DNA of 11,675 bases from contig JAAUSP010000205.1 of the NCBI GenBank assembly GCA_012032575.1, forward strand, positions 1 through 11,675, given 5' to 3'. The translations under genes were made by a program, and so were the position numbers. Of the stretch, positions 1-7,662 are shown piece after piece (positions within the stretch are counted from its first letter, which is position 1; every line of letters starts with the position of its first letter). The notes beneath the pieces were generated by a model. It was given only the letters and a program-made list of their open reading frames with translations, did no database searches and was not told the origin of the DNA. This stretch comes from Anaerolineales bacterium. GTDB taxonomy: Bacteria > Chloroflexota > Anaerolineae > 4572-78 > J111.

Positions 1-1
1 G

Positions 2-1400
2 GCAGCGCCGGCAGCCGAAGCTCCCGCAGCCGCCGCGCCTGCCACCGAAGCTCCCGCAGCCGCCGCGCCTGCGGCCAAAGAGGTGAGCCTCGATGTGATG
101 TCGCTGGCCGAGTACGAAGGGCCATACAAGGAGATTTGGAACGTCTTCAACGCCAAAAATCCCGGCATCAAGGTGAATGTGTTCTCCATTAACGAGGACA
201 CCGCAGCGGCCCACGAAGCCAAAGTGGCCGGCGGCTACCTGCCCGCCATCGAGCTGACTCAGGAAATGCAGATCTTCTTCGACAAGAGCAACTACGAAAT
301 GGCCGTAAACCTGAGTGAGATTGACTTCCAATGGTGGGATCGCTGGGAGTTTGACGTCAAGAATTCCTGGGCCAAACTGCACAACCTGCCCGGCCCGCGC
401 TCGCTGGACTTCTTCCAGGGCTTTGCCATGACCTGGCAGTACAATAAGGAACACATGGACAAGGCCGGACTTGATCCCAGAAAGACGTCAAAACCTGGGC
501 TGACCTGGAGAAGTGGATGGACGAAGGCACCGCGTGGGCTAAATCGCCCGACTCCGGGGTAGATTATTTCTATAATCAAGCCTGGCACAACTGGATCTTC
601 GGCAATAACTACACCGACTGCATGCCGTTAGCTTTCGCCGATGGCCAACGCGCCCGCCAGATTGACTGCTGGCTGGGTAAAGCCAAGTTTGACGCCGACG
701 ACTCACCCTATCGCCACTACTATGAATTCTTCCTGAAGGCTCAAGAAAAGGGCTGGATGCCCGACAACATGACCCAGCGCCAGTGGGAAGGCGACATGGA
801 AGCCAGCTACATCGCCGGCAAGTCGGTGATGATGCTGCACGGCCCGTGGGTGTGGGATAAAGCGCTGGCCGCAGGCTCCGATTTTGCGGTCAAAGGGAAT
901 CAGGATGGTATCCCGGCTACACCGCCGGCCGAAGGCCAGGAAGTGTGGATGCAGAGCGTCCTGCCGCCCAACATTGACAACCAGTGGTTTATGCGGGCCG
1001 GCGTGGACAAGCTGCCCGAATGGTCGCAAATCCTGACCGCCTGGAACTGGTTCTTCAGCCCCGAAGCAGTGCCCATGCGCGCTCAGGGCGAAGGCCGCTG
1101 GCCGCTGTACAAACTTGATGAACCGCTGGAATTGAAAGGGCCGCAGTTTAAGGCCGTGATGAGCCAGTTGGTACGTCCGGTGGCAAGTGGGAAGGCGCTA
1201 AATTTGAGCAAGAGCTAACCGGCAACGTCCAGGCCAGCCCCTATCGCAAGAAAGGCTCCAAAGGGGTCTGGGATTGGGAATCAAACGGCAACAACCAGGT
1301 CATGGCCGACGTGCTGTCGGGCAAGATCACCGTCAAAGAAGCTTTGGGTATCGCCCAGAAGAACTGGGAAGAGAGCTTTGAAGGAATGCCCACGGCTTAA
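2..1400 (+). CDS. Extracellular sugar-binding lipoprotein of an ABC transporter (5' partial, two frameshifts)
   Basis: This is the solute-binding component of a carbohydrate ABC importer (family 1 SBP). Such proteins sit outside the membrane and deliver sugar to the permeases encoded next. The window opens inside an Ala/Pro/Glu-rich linker (codons 1 to about 26), typical between a lipoprotein anchor and the binding domain; signal peptide and lipobox lie upstream. The folded domain begins near VSLDVMSLAEYEG. About 466 residues are visible after repair. One base appears to be missing near 476-484 (the continuation reads KDVKTWADLEKW) and another near 1177-1184 (continuation GKWEGAKFEQELTG, ending WEESFEGMPTA). 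Separate ORFs at 83-562 and 517-1218 are fragments of this gene. Tryptophan and aromatic residues are abundant, as expected for a sugar-binding cleft. Family assignment is firm from composition and the two following permeases; the ligand is unknown. Confidence 0.87.
15..72 (+). repeat. Tandem repeat, 30-nt period, coding for the Ala/Pro linker
   Basis: A 28-nt string beginning CCGAAGCTCCCGCAG occurs exactly at 15-42 and again at 45-72, giving a 30-nt period. It encodes two copies of a ten-residue unit (EAPAAAAPAx) in the flexible linker of the binding protein. It is probably longer upstream of the window. Confidence 0.85.
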
Positions 1401-1429
1401 GGCTGTTTCAAGATTTAAATCAGTCAAAA

Positions 1430-1477
1430 CGTGTTGCGTTTTGCGTGTTCCGTTTATCTTACGCAAGACGCAACACG
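1430..1477. repeat. Heptanucleotide-based hairpin element, copy 1
   Basis: Two 17-nt arms (1430-1446 and 1461-1477) pair at 16 of 17 positions around a 14-nt loop. Each arm is built from 7-nt units of the type GTGTTGC/GTTTTGC. The same architecture (17-nt arms, 14-nt loop, related heptads) recurs at 8701-8748, so this is a dispersed element rather than a one-off terminator. It lies 29 nt after the binding-protein stop codon and may also act in transcript ending or stability. Confidence 0.8.
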
Positions 1478-1518
1478 CATTACGATTGAATAATTATTTT
1501 CCTGGAACTGTCTAAGTT

Positions 1519-1540
1519 AACGAGTTTCACGCTCGTTTTT
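1519..1540 (+). terminator. Possible weak intrinsic terminator
   Basis: AACGAG (1519-1524) and CTCGTT (1532-1537) form a perfect 6-bp stem with a 7-nt loop. The T run begins inside the right arm and extends to 1540. The stem is short and only half G/C, so termination would be partial at best, which would fit a binding protein transcribed in excess over its permeases. Confidence 0.4.
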
Positions 1541-1579
1541 CCTCTGATTCTCACATCAGGCGAAAGATTTTTATCAGAT

Positions 1580-1611
1580 AGGGGTGGCTCATCCAAACGT
1601 GAGCCACCCCT
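1580..1611. promoter_or_regulatory. Strong GC-rich hairpin between binding-protein and permease genes
   Basis: AGGGGTGGCTCA (1580-1591) and TGAGCCACCCCT (1600-1611) form a perfect 12-bp stem with an 8-nt loop. No T run follows, so it is not a standard terminator. Its place upstream of the first permease matches the known role of such hairpins in binding-protein operons, protecting the upstream mRNA from 3' exonucleases. The role is inferred from position. Confidence 0.65.
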
Positions 1612-1638
1612 GAACCGGCCCAAGATGGAGGTGTAACA

Positions 1639-2592
1639 ATGGGTGTCGCGCCGGCAAGCTCTCTCGAACAGCAAATCCGCGAGGGGGCCAACAACAAGAA
1701 AATAGGTAAACTAGAGCGAAAACGGATTCTGGAAGATTGGGCGTTCATTTCACCTCAGTTGATAATCTTTGTCCTGCTCACCATCGTGCCCTTTTTTGTG
1801 GCCATCCCCATTCTGTTTACCGATATGGCCCAATTTAACGACCCGCAAATCAATCCGGTGGGTCTGCGTAACTTTAGCGCCATCTTTACCGATCGCAGCG
1901 TTCAGGTTGATTATCTGCCAGCGTTGCAAAGAACGGTTATCTTTGTCATCCTCAACTACACCACGGTTTACATTTTTGGGCTGGGCCTGGCTCTGTTGAT
2001 GTATGAGGTTGGATTTCGCGGGGGCTTCTTCACGGTAATTTACCTGCCGCTGATGGTTTCGGGCCTGGCCGTTGGTTACATGGCAGTGATGCTTTTTTCC
2101 AAAGAAACCGGTACGGCCAACCTGCTGCTCCAGGAGATAGGGTTGATCAAGACACCCATCAACATCTATTCAGCCGAAGGGACAGCTTTTATCCTGCCCC
2201 TGATGGTCGGCTGGCGTTATGCCGGCTACAACATGGCCATCTTCCTTTCCGGCCTGCTGGCCATCCCCAAAGAGACCATCGAAGCCGCCATTGTTGACGG
2301 AGCTTCTTACTGGCAGCGGCTCTGGCGGGTCTATTTTCCGCAGATGCTGCCTTCCTTTATCCTGGCCACGACCATGTGTTTGATTGGTTCCTTTGCCGTC
2401 TTTGACGAATTGGTGGCGATGGGAGCCTTGTATGTAAACCCGGAGGCCAAACTGCTCAGTATTCTCTTCTTTACTTACGGTTTCCAAATCGAGCGGCTGG
2501 CGATGGGCATGACCCTGGCGGTAGAGACCTTCCTGCCCCTGGTTCTTTTAGGGGTGGCTCTCCAGCGTTTGCAGCGACGAGTGCAATATTAG
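1639..2592 (+). CDS. ABC sugar transporter permease, MalF/UgpA type
   Basis: One of the two membrane subunits of a carbohydrate ABC importer. The 317-residue protein has a charged cytoplasmic N-terminus (to about residue 35) and about six hydrophobic segments, near residues 39-60, 98-121, 131-153, 183-206, 238-258 and 290-309. The EAA loop that contacts the ATPase is clear: EAAIVDGAS at 215-223 followed by the FPQMLPSF segment. The start at 1639 is set by a strong Shine-Dalgarno GGAGGTG at 1627-1633, 5 nt upstream. The reading frame is intact. The next permease follows after 13 nt, so the two are co-transcribed and probably translationally coupled. No ATPase gene is present here; many sugar importers of this class use a shared MsmK/UgpC-like ATPase encoded elsewhere (family knowledge). 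Confidence 0.95.
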   Translation: MGVAPASSLEQQIREGANNKKIGKLERKRILEDWAFISPQLIIFVLLTIVPFFVAIPILFTDMAQFNDPQINPVGLRNFSAIFTDRSVQVDYLPALQRTVIFVILNYTTVYIFGLGLALLMYEVGFRGGFFTVIYLPLMVSGLAVGYMAVMLFSKETGTANLLLQEIGLIKTPINIYSAEGTAFILPLMVGWRYAGYNMAIFLSGLLAIPKETIEAAIVDGASYWQRLWRVYFPQMLPSFILATTMCLIGSFAVFDELVAMGALYVNPEAKLLSILFFTYGFQIERLAMGMTLAVETFLPLVLLGVALQRLQRRVQY

Positions 2593-2605
2593 GAGGTATG
2601 AACCC

Positions 2606-3730
2606 ATGGCAACCCAATCCATTGATATGAAACAACTCGAAGCTACAAAAAAGCCTATCCTGGGTCTAAAAGGACGAAAACGCCTGCTGCGGATGTTTGC
2701 CCTGGCCGTGATGATTATTTATTCCGTTGTCACAATTTTTCCCTTCTATGCCCTTTTTATTCGCAGTTTTGTCTCTACCAAAGACTCAACCGAATTACAC
2801 CTCTTGATCCCCGAGGCCGGGGAACTTAGCATGGACTCTGAAGTCGGCAACCTGGCCGTCTTTTTCGACCTGGACACGGCTAAATTAAAAGATTACCTGG
2901 GTATTCCTCAAACAGAATTTTTGATGGCCCGGACCACCCTGCGGGAAATTTCTAAACAGTACAACATTCCCGAACAACAAATCAAGGATTTCTTTGCCGG
3001 GTTTTACACCTACAATGGCTGGAATACCTTGCTCACGGGCGACCTGTACGGCACCACTTTCTGGGGCGCGCTGGGGCGAACCTTGCTGGTTACAGCGGTA
3101 AGTCTCGTTCTTGGCATCGCCCTGTCCATCTTTACCGGCTATGGTCTGGCCGGATTGCAGCGCCGCGACAAAATGGTTGTTTATAATCTCTACCTCTTAC
3201 AAATGGTCATTCCGGCCATGTTGATTTTATTACCCCAATACCAAATGCTGCAATGGCTTTTTAAGCTCTTTCCCGGCTACGATGTCCAGGGCAGCTTGAC
3301 CCGGGCCGTATTACAATTGCTCTCCATTGTGCTTATCAATATCAAAGGCACAGCTCTATCAACCATGATTTTCACCGCAGCGATCAGCTCTGTCCCCAAA
3401 GACCTTGAAGATTCGGCCATGATTGATGGGGCCAGCCGGATGCAATACCTGCGCTATATCCTGTTCCCGCTGCTCAAAGTGCCGATTGTCAGCCTGACCG
3501 TCATCATGCTGCCTTCGATTTATAATCAATTTCTTGAGCCTTATGTTTATCTTGACTCAGTCAACATGACCCTACTCCCGTTCACGCAAAGCGCCGTCGG
3601 CCAGTTTTCGACCAACTTCCAGCTTATCTATTCGGCCATCTGTGCCTCAGTTGTGCCGATGGTGGTGGTCTATCTGCTCTTCCGCCGCTTCTTCGTCGAG
3701 GGGGTAATGTCGGGGGCTATCAAGGGCTAG
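2606..3730 (+). CDS. ABC sugar transporter permease, MalG/UgpE type, with extracytoplasmic insert
   Basis: Second membrane subunit of the importer. At 374 residues it is about 80-90 longer than the usual 280-300. TM1 lies near residues 31-54 and TM2 near 155-178; the extra residues (about 62-150) fall between them, in the first extracytoplasmic loop. Later segments lie near 190-213, 236-258, 291-304 and 342-359. The EAA-loop equivalent is DSAMIDGAS at 269-277, with the canonical EAA changed to DSA and the essential DGAS kept. An AGGAGGT Shine-Dalgarno (2591-2597) overlaps the stop codon of the upstream permease and is 8 nt from ATG 2606, which decides the start. An ATG at 2598 lies too close to that site and is in another frame. 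The frame is intact. The insert is mostly polar and helical in character (contains TLREISKQYNIPEQQIKDFF). Confidence 0.94.
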   Translation: MATQSIDMKQLEATKKPILGLKGRKRLLRMFALAVMIIYSVVTIFPFYALFIRSFVSTKDSTELHLLIPEAGELSMDSEVGNLAVFFDLDTAKLKDYLGIPQTEFLMARTTLREISKQYNIPEQQIKDFFAGFYTYNGWNTLLTGDLYGTTFWGALGRTLLVTAVSLVLGIALSIFTGYGLAGLQRRDKMVVYNLYLLQMVIPAMLILLPQYQMLQWLFKLFPGYDVQGSLTRAVLQLLSIVLINIKGTALSTMIFTAAISSVPKDLEDSAMIDGASRMQYLRYILFPLLKVPIVSLTVIMLPSIYNQFLEPYVYLDSVNMTLLPFTQSAVGQFSTNFQLIYSAICASVVPMVVVYLLFRRFFVEGVMSGAIKG

Positions 3731-3753
3731 AAAACCCAGGGGGTTGATCAGCT

Positions 3754-3850
3754 CATGTCATTTCGAGCGCCAGCGAGAAATCTCCACTACCCCGGCTTAG
3801 AGTCAACGTTGAAGGGGATTTCTCCCCGCTTTGCGGGTCGAAATGACATG
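3754..3850. repeat. TGTCATTTCGA-bounded inverted-repeat element, copy A
   Basis: CATGTCATTTCGA (3754-3766) is matched by its exact reverse complement at 3838-3850. The pairing continues inward with mismatches (GAGAAATCTCC against GGGGATTTCTCC), giving a long imperfect hairpin about 97 bp across. The termini match the element at 8783-8895. It fills most of the permease-chaperonin gap and its right end lies 31 nt upstream of the chaperonin start. It may terminate the transporter transcript, but there is no clear T run. Confidence 0.8.
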
Positions 3851-3881
3851 GGGAAATAAGTTTGGAGAAGGGAAGAGATTA

Positions 3882-5535
3882 ATGCCAAGATCAAAAACAC
3901 GCGAGGTCATGTTTCAACCTCGCACCTACCGGGGCTTCCAGCGGGGCGTAAATCAAATTGCCGCTGCCATCCGTCCCACCCTGGGACCCCGCCCGCGCAT
4001 TGTCGCCATCCAACGGATTCTGGATAAACGCATGCCGGAAATGCTCGATAACGGCGGCGTCATTGCCCAGCGGATTATCCAGTTGCCGGGCTGGGATGCC
4101 GATGTGGGGGCCATGTACATCCGCGATATGCTGTGGCGGCTGCACGATCAGGTCGGCGATGGCACGGGCACGGCGGCCCTGGTTTTCCAGGCCATTTATA
4201 ATGAGGGTGTGCGTTATCTCACCTCCGGCGGAAACGCCCGGCGCTTGCACGAATTCCTGCAAAAAGGGCTGGAAGTGATTCTGGCTCAATTGACCGCCAT
4301 GACCGTCCACGTCAGCGGCAAAGAGCGGCTGGCCCAAATTGCCGAAGCCATCTGCTACGATCCCGTTCTGGCCAAAATGATGGGCGAGATTTTCGACATC
4401 ATCGGTGAATATGGCCGGCTGGAAATTCGACCGGGCCGGGGCCGCGAGCTGGAGCGCGAATATGTCGAGGGCATGTATTGGGAGCGCGGCCTGGTTTCAC
4501 GCGAAATGATCGCCGATCACAAGCGGGCCAGAACCGAACTGGAAAACACGGCTATCCTCATCAGCGACCTGGATATTGACCAACCGCAGCAGCTTTTCCC
4601 GGCGCTGGAATTGGCCTTAAGAGCCAAAATCGGGACGCTTCTGATTGTCGCCAACAGACTGTCCGCCAGCGCCAGTTCGGCTTTTGCTGGCCAACAAAAA
4701 ACCGGAGCAGTTTCAAGTGATTGCCGTCCAAACTCCCGGCTTCACCAAAGAGGAACAGGCCGCCGCCCTGGAAGATTTAGCCATTTTGACCGGCGGGCGG
4801 CCGTTTATCAAAGTGGCAGGCGCTACCTTTGAGTCAATCAAAGTGGAGCATTTTGGGCAGGCCCGTCGGGTGTGGGCCGACCCGCGCAGTTTTGGCATCG
4901 TTGGCGGCAAAGGCGATCCACGGGTTTTGCGCCAGCACATTTCCACCCTACGCGCCGCCTATAACAGCACCGAAGATACGGTGCTGCAAGGCAAACTTCT
5001 GAGCCGGATTGGCAAGCTGTTGGGCGGTTCGGCCACGCTCTGGATTGGTGGGTCCACAGAATTGGAAATCAACGAGCGCCAGGAAATCGCCGAGCGAACA
5101 AGCGCTGCCATGCGCGGCGCGATGATGGAAGGAGTCATTCCCGGCGGTGGGGTCGCATTGCTAGCCTGTCGCCCGGCATTGCAACAACGGCTGGCCCAGG
5201 CCACCGATACCGACGAACGCGCCGCCTACCATATTCTACTGGCAGCCCTGGCTGTGCCCTTACAAGCCCTGGTCAGCAATGCCGGCTACGACCCCAGTGA
5301 GGTGATGGCTCAAATCAAACTGGCCGGGCCGGGGTATGGCTTTGATGTGGTTTCCGGGCAGGTGGTCGAGATGATGCTGGCGGGCATTTGTGACGCGGCA
5401 GTTGTCCAGAAAACGGCAATTTATAACGCCATTTCCAGCGCCGCTTTGGCCCTGACCATTGATGTTCTGGTCCATCGCAACGGCCAGTCGGAACACGCCA
5501 CCGTCCACACCCCCGGCAAACGGAAGCGCTTGTAA
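3882..5535 (+). CDS. Divergent GroEL-like chaperonin (Cpn60/TCP-1 family), one frameshift
   Basis: A cytoplasmic Hsp60-fold protein of 550 residues after repair, close to GroEL length. Collinear GroEL motifs include TLGP (33-36), GDGTGTA (92-98; GroEL GDGTTTA), VEGMYWERG (195-203), QTPGF (283-287), LEDLAILTGG (296-305), GQARRV (325-330) and EGVIPGGGVAL (416-426). Residue D504 matches GroEL D495. By my alignment GroEL D52 is N57 and D398 is R405; both aspartates serve ATP hydrolysis in GroEL. Apical residues Y199/Y203/F204 become L204/E208/M209, and the Gly-Gly-Met tail is replaced by a basic end (GKRKRL). One extra base near 4671-4677 breaks the frame; removing it gives a junction (SASAVRLLLANK) of exactly GroEL's length. 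I chose ATG 3882 because the longer ORF from TTG 3831 would be translated repeat sequence. A purine-rich GGAGAAGGGAAG lies upstream. Probably a specialised or non-cycling paralogue rather than the housekeeping GroEL; no GroES is adjacent. Confidence 0.9.
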
Positions 5536-5550
5536 GATTAATAATAAAAA

Positions 5551-5674
5551 TGTCATTGCGAGGCCGTAGGCCGAAGCAATCTCCTTGAGGATGAAAATGT
5601 CATTGCGAAGCCGTAGGTCGAAGCAATCTCCCTATCGGGATGGGAGACTGCTTCGCCTTCGGCTCGCGGTGACA
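5551..5674. repeat. Three-copy TGTCATTGCGA repeat cluster (two direct, one inverted)
   Basis: A 34-nt unit starting TGTCATTGCGAGGCCGTAGG lies at 5551-5584 and again at 5598-5631 with two mismatches. A related inverted copy (32 nt) is at 5643-5674. The second and third copies can fold into a hairpin. The unit shares the TGTCATT(T/G)CGA start and the AATCTCC end with the elements at 3754 and 8783, so all three look like one superfamily. The cluster fills the spacer between the chaperonin and propeller genes. Confidence 0.85.
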
Positions 5675-5692
5675 TGAACCAAGCTATTTTCT

Positions 5693-6689
5693 ATGGAGGA
5701 AGTCATTATCGCTACCATAACCGATGAGGGTCCAGAGTTAAGTCTGGATTCCGACGAAACCGAACTTCAAGATGTGGTTTATGCGTTGGCCGCAGCACCC
5801 GACTTTGAGCAGAGTGGGATCTGCTTCGCGGCCCAGGTAACCGGATTGTTCCGCTCCCCTGACAAGGGGCACACCTGGCAGGATGCCTATGCCTCGCTCA
5901 AGCTGGACAGCCCGCTGCCCACCTCCGCCGTAGCCCTGTCGCCGCAGTTCGAAACGGATCGAACGGTTTTTGCCGGGATGGCCGGGGCTGTTTTGCGTTC
6001 AACCGACGGCGGGCAAACCTGGATGGTCGCCACGCTGCCCTCGCCGCCGCCGATTGTCTCAATGCTGACCGTCTCCCCGAATTATGCCCACGATGGCATG
6101 GTCTTTGCCGGGACGCTGGAAGATGGCGTTTTCACTCCAATAACCGGGGGGAACGCTGGTCGGCTGGAATTTTGGCCTGCTGGACCTGCACATCCTGGCC
6201 CTGGTTATCTCGCCTGACTTTGCCCGCGACGAAACCCTCTTTGTCGGCACCGACAGCGGCATCTACCGCAGCACCAACGGCGGGCGGGCCTGGCGCGAAG
6301 TTGATTTTCCGCTGGAATTCGCCCCGGTGCTCAGCCTGGCGATTTCGCCCCATTTCGCCGGCGACGGCATTTTGTTGGCTGGAACCGAGGCGAACGGTCT
6401 ATTTCGCTCGGATGACCGGGGACGCACCTGGACCAGGCTGGGCCAGGAGGTTATCGCCGGGGCGGTCAACAGCATCCTCCTCTCTCCGCAGTTCCCCACC
6501 TCCGCCGACGTGCTGGCGATGACCGGCGATGAGCTGTTTGTCTCGCGGGATGGCGGCCAAACCTGGTCACAGTGGGCCACGGAATTAAATCTGGCGGAGG
6601 GTCTGGCTGCCGTCGCCGCGCCCCAGGGATTGGCTCCGGGCGCGCCGCTGCTGGTCGGTCTCCTGGATGGCCGGGTACTGTATAGTTGA
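5693..6689 (+). CDS. Asp-box (BNR/sialidase-type) beta-propeller repeat protein, two frameshifts
   Basis: 332 residues after repair, made almost wholly of a 45-50-residue repeat: SPxF..D..(V/L)FAGT...G(L/V)FRS followed by an Asp box, SxDxGxTW. Six Asp boxes are visible near residues 55-62 (SPDKGHTW), 103-110 (STDGGQTW), 149-156 (NNRGERW, at the break), 194-201 (STNGGRAW), 240-247 (SDDRGRTW) and 285-292 (SRDGGQTW); a degenerate seventh unit ends the protein. This predicts a beta-propeller, usually a binding scaffold rather than an enzyme. No signal peptide is seen, so it may be cytosolic. One base seems missing near 6134-6141 and another near 6166-6173; the two shifts restore a continuous repeat. 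ATG 5693 has no Shine-Dalgarno upstream, while GGAGGAAG sits just after it (5695-5702), so an ATT at 5705 or a mis-sequenced start is possible. Partner and ligand are unknown. Confidence 0.82.
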
Positions 6690-6721
6690 GTCGCTTGGAT
6701 AGGGGGCGAAGGGGTTGACCG

Positions 6722-7627
6722 ATGAACAAATTAAAATTCAGTTATTTTCAACTCACCTTCGGTCAGGAAGAGGCTTACCTGCACCCTGAAAAAACCTATC
6801 AGCGTCTTAAAAAGTACGGATATGACGCCATCGAAATTTGTCCCCCCAAAGGGCGGTATGGTCTGGGGGTTAAATGGGAAGATTACCTCAAGAGGCACCA
6901 ACAACTCAAGGCTGATTATGGGCTGGCGGTATCTTGCATCAACGAATGTTGGGGCGAAATGTGGGACCCCTACTCACCCCAGTTCAAAACCCTGACCGAA
7001 CCAAAAACAGCCGAACTGGCCGTTTCAGAAACGAAATCTTCTATTGATTTCGCCGCCGAATTGGGAGCGCCGGCAGTGACAATTGCCGTGGCTATTCACG
7101 GCCCGGTCAACCAGGCCAACGTGGCCGACTGTACGGCTGTCGCGGTCAACGCCTTGCAGCAGATGGCCGATTATGCCCGGCCTAAAAATGTCCGCCTGGT
7201 GTTTGAGGCAACCAATCACCTGGAGATGGGCAAGTTTGTCAACACGGCCCTCAATCATAAACGTATGATTGGATTAACCGGCAGAGACAACATCGGAATT
7301 CAGCTTGACTGGTTTCATGTGAATTTGGAAGAGCTTGGCGCTTATGAAGCAGTTATGGATGCTTATCCGCTTTTGTGGCACCTCCATTTCCGCGATTCAA
7401 ACTCTCTGACGCCGGGTTATGGCAAAACCGATTTCAAAGCCGTGCTGCGTGCCCTGAAAAAGACAAATTACGAGGGTTACTGTACCATCGAAAGCGCGCC
7501 AATGGTTCCCGATCCCGATACTGCCGCCAGGGATGGCATTGATTACCTGAAACTTCTGGAACGAATCGTAGAGTATCAACTCAGTCCTGAATTTCCCAAC
7601 GGATTTGCTCTACCCGACATAGTATAA
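6722..7627 (+). CDS. TIM-barrel sugar isomerase/epimerase (AP_endonuc_2 family)
   Basis: A 301-residue soluble enzyme of the xylose-isomerase-like TIM-barrel superfamily, which includes tagatose/psicose 3-epimerase and IolE/IolI-type proteins. Expected divalent-metal ligands are in order: E162 (VFEATNH), D196 and H199 (IQLDWFHVN), H222 (WHLHFRDSN) and E257 (CTIESAP). The opening SYFQLTFG and the YDAIEI strand fit the first barrel strands. The frame is intact and length is normal. A G-rich GAAGGGG lies upstream of ATG 6722, and the gene follows the propeller gene by 32 nt and precedes the dehydrogenase by 35 nt, consistent with one operon. Likely activity is ketose epimerisation or aldose-ketose isomerisation of the imported or oxidised sugar; the exact substrate cannot be assigned. 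Confidence 0.88.
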   Translation: MNKLKFSYFQLTFGQEEAYLHPEKTYQRLKKYGYDAIEICPPKGRYGLGVKWEDYLKRHQQLKADYGLAVSCINECWGEMWDPYSPQFKTLTEPKTAELAVSETKSSIDFAAELGAPAVTIAVAIHGPVNQANVADCTAVAVNALQQMADYARPKNVRLVFEATNHLEMGKFVNTALNHKRMIGLTGRDNIGIQLDWFHVNLEELGAYEAVMDAYPLLWHLHFRDSNSLTPGYGKTDFKAVLRALKKTNYEGYCTIESAPMVPDPDTAARDGIDYLKLLERIVEYQLSPEFPNGFALPDIV

Positions 7628-7662
7628 ACTTCTGAAAACCAAAGAGAAGAGGAACGCTAATT

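Noticed and set aside
476..484. Programmed ribosomal frameshifting in the binding protein
   Set aside because: No slippery heptamer with a downstream structure is evident, and six similar indels in other genes of the window make a technical cause more likely.
3831..3881. An upstream extension of the chaperonin start to TTG 3831
   Set aside because: The added 17 codons are the right arm of the repeat element; ATG 3882 begins right where GroEL-like sequence can be aligned and has a purine-rich site upstream.
5551..5674. A CRISPR array, suggested by near-identical 34-nt direct units
   Set aside because: There are only two direct copies with a 13-nt gap, the third is inverted, and no cas genes are present; the pattern fits a dispersed intergenic repeat.
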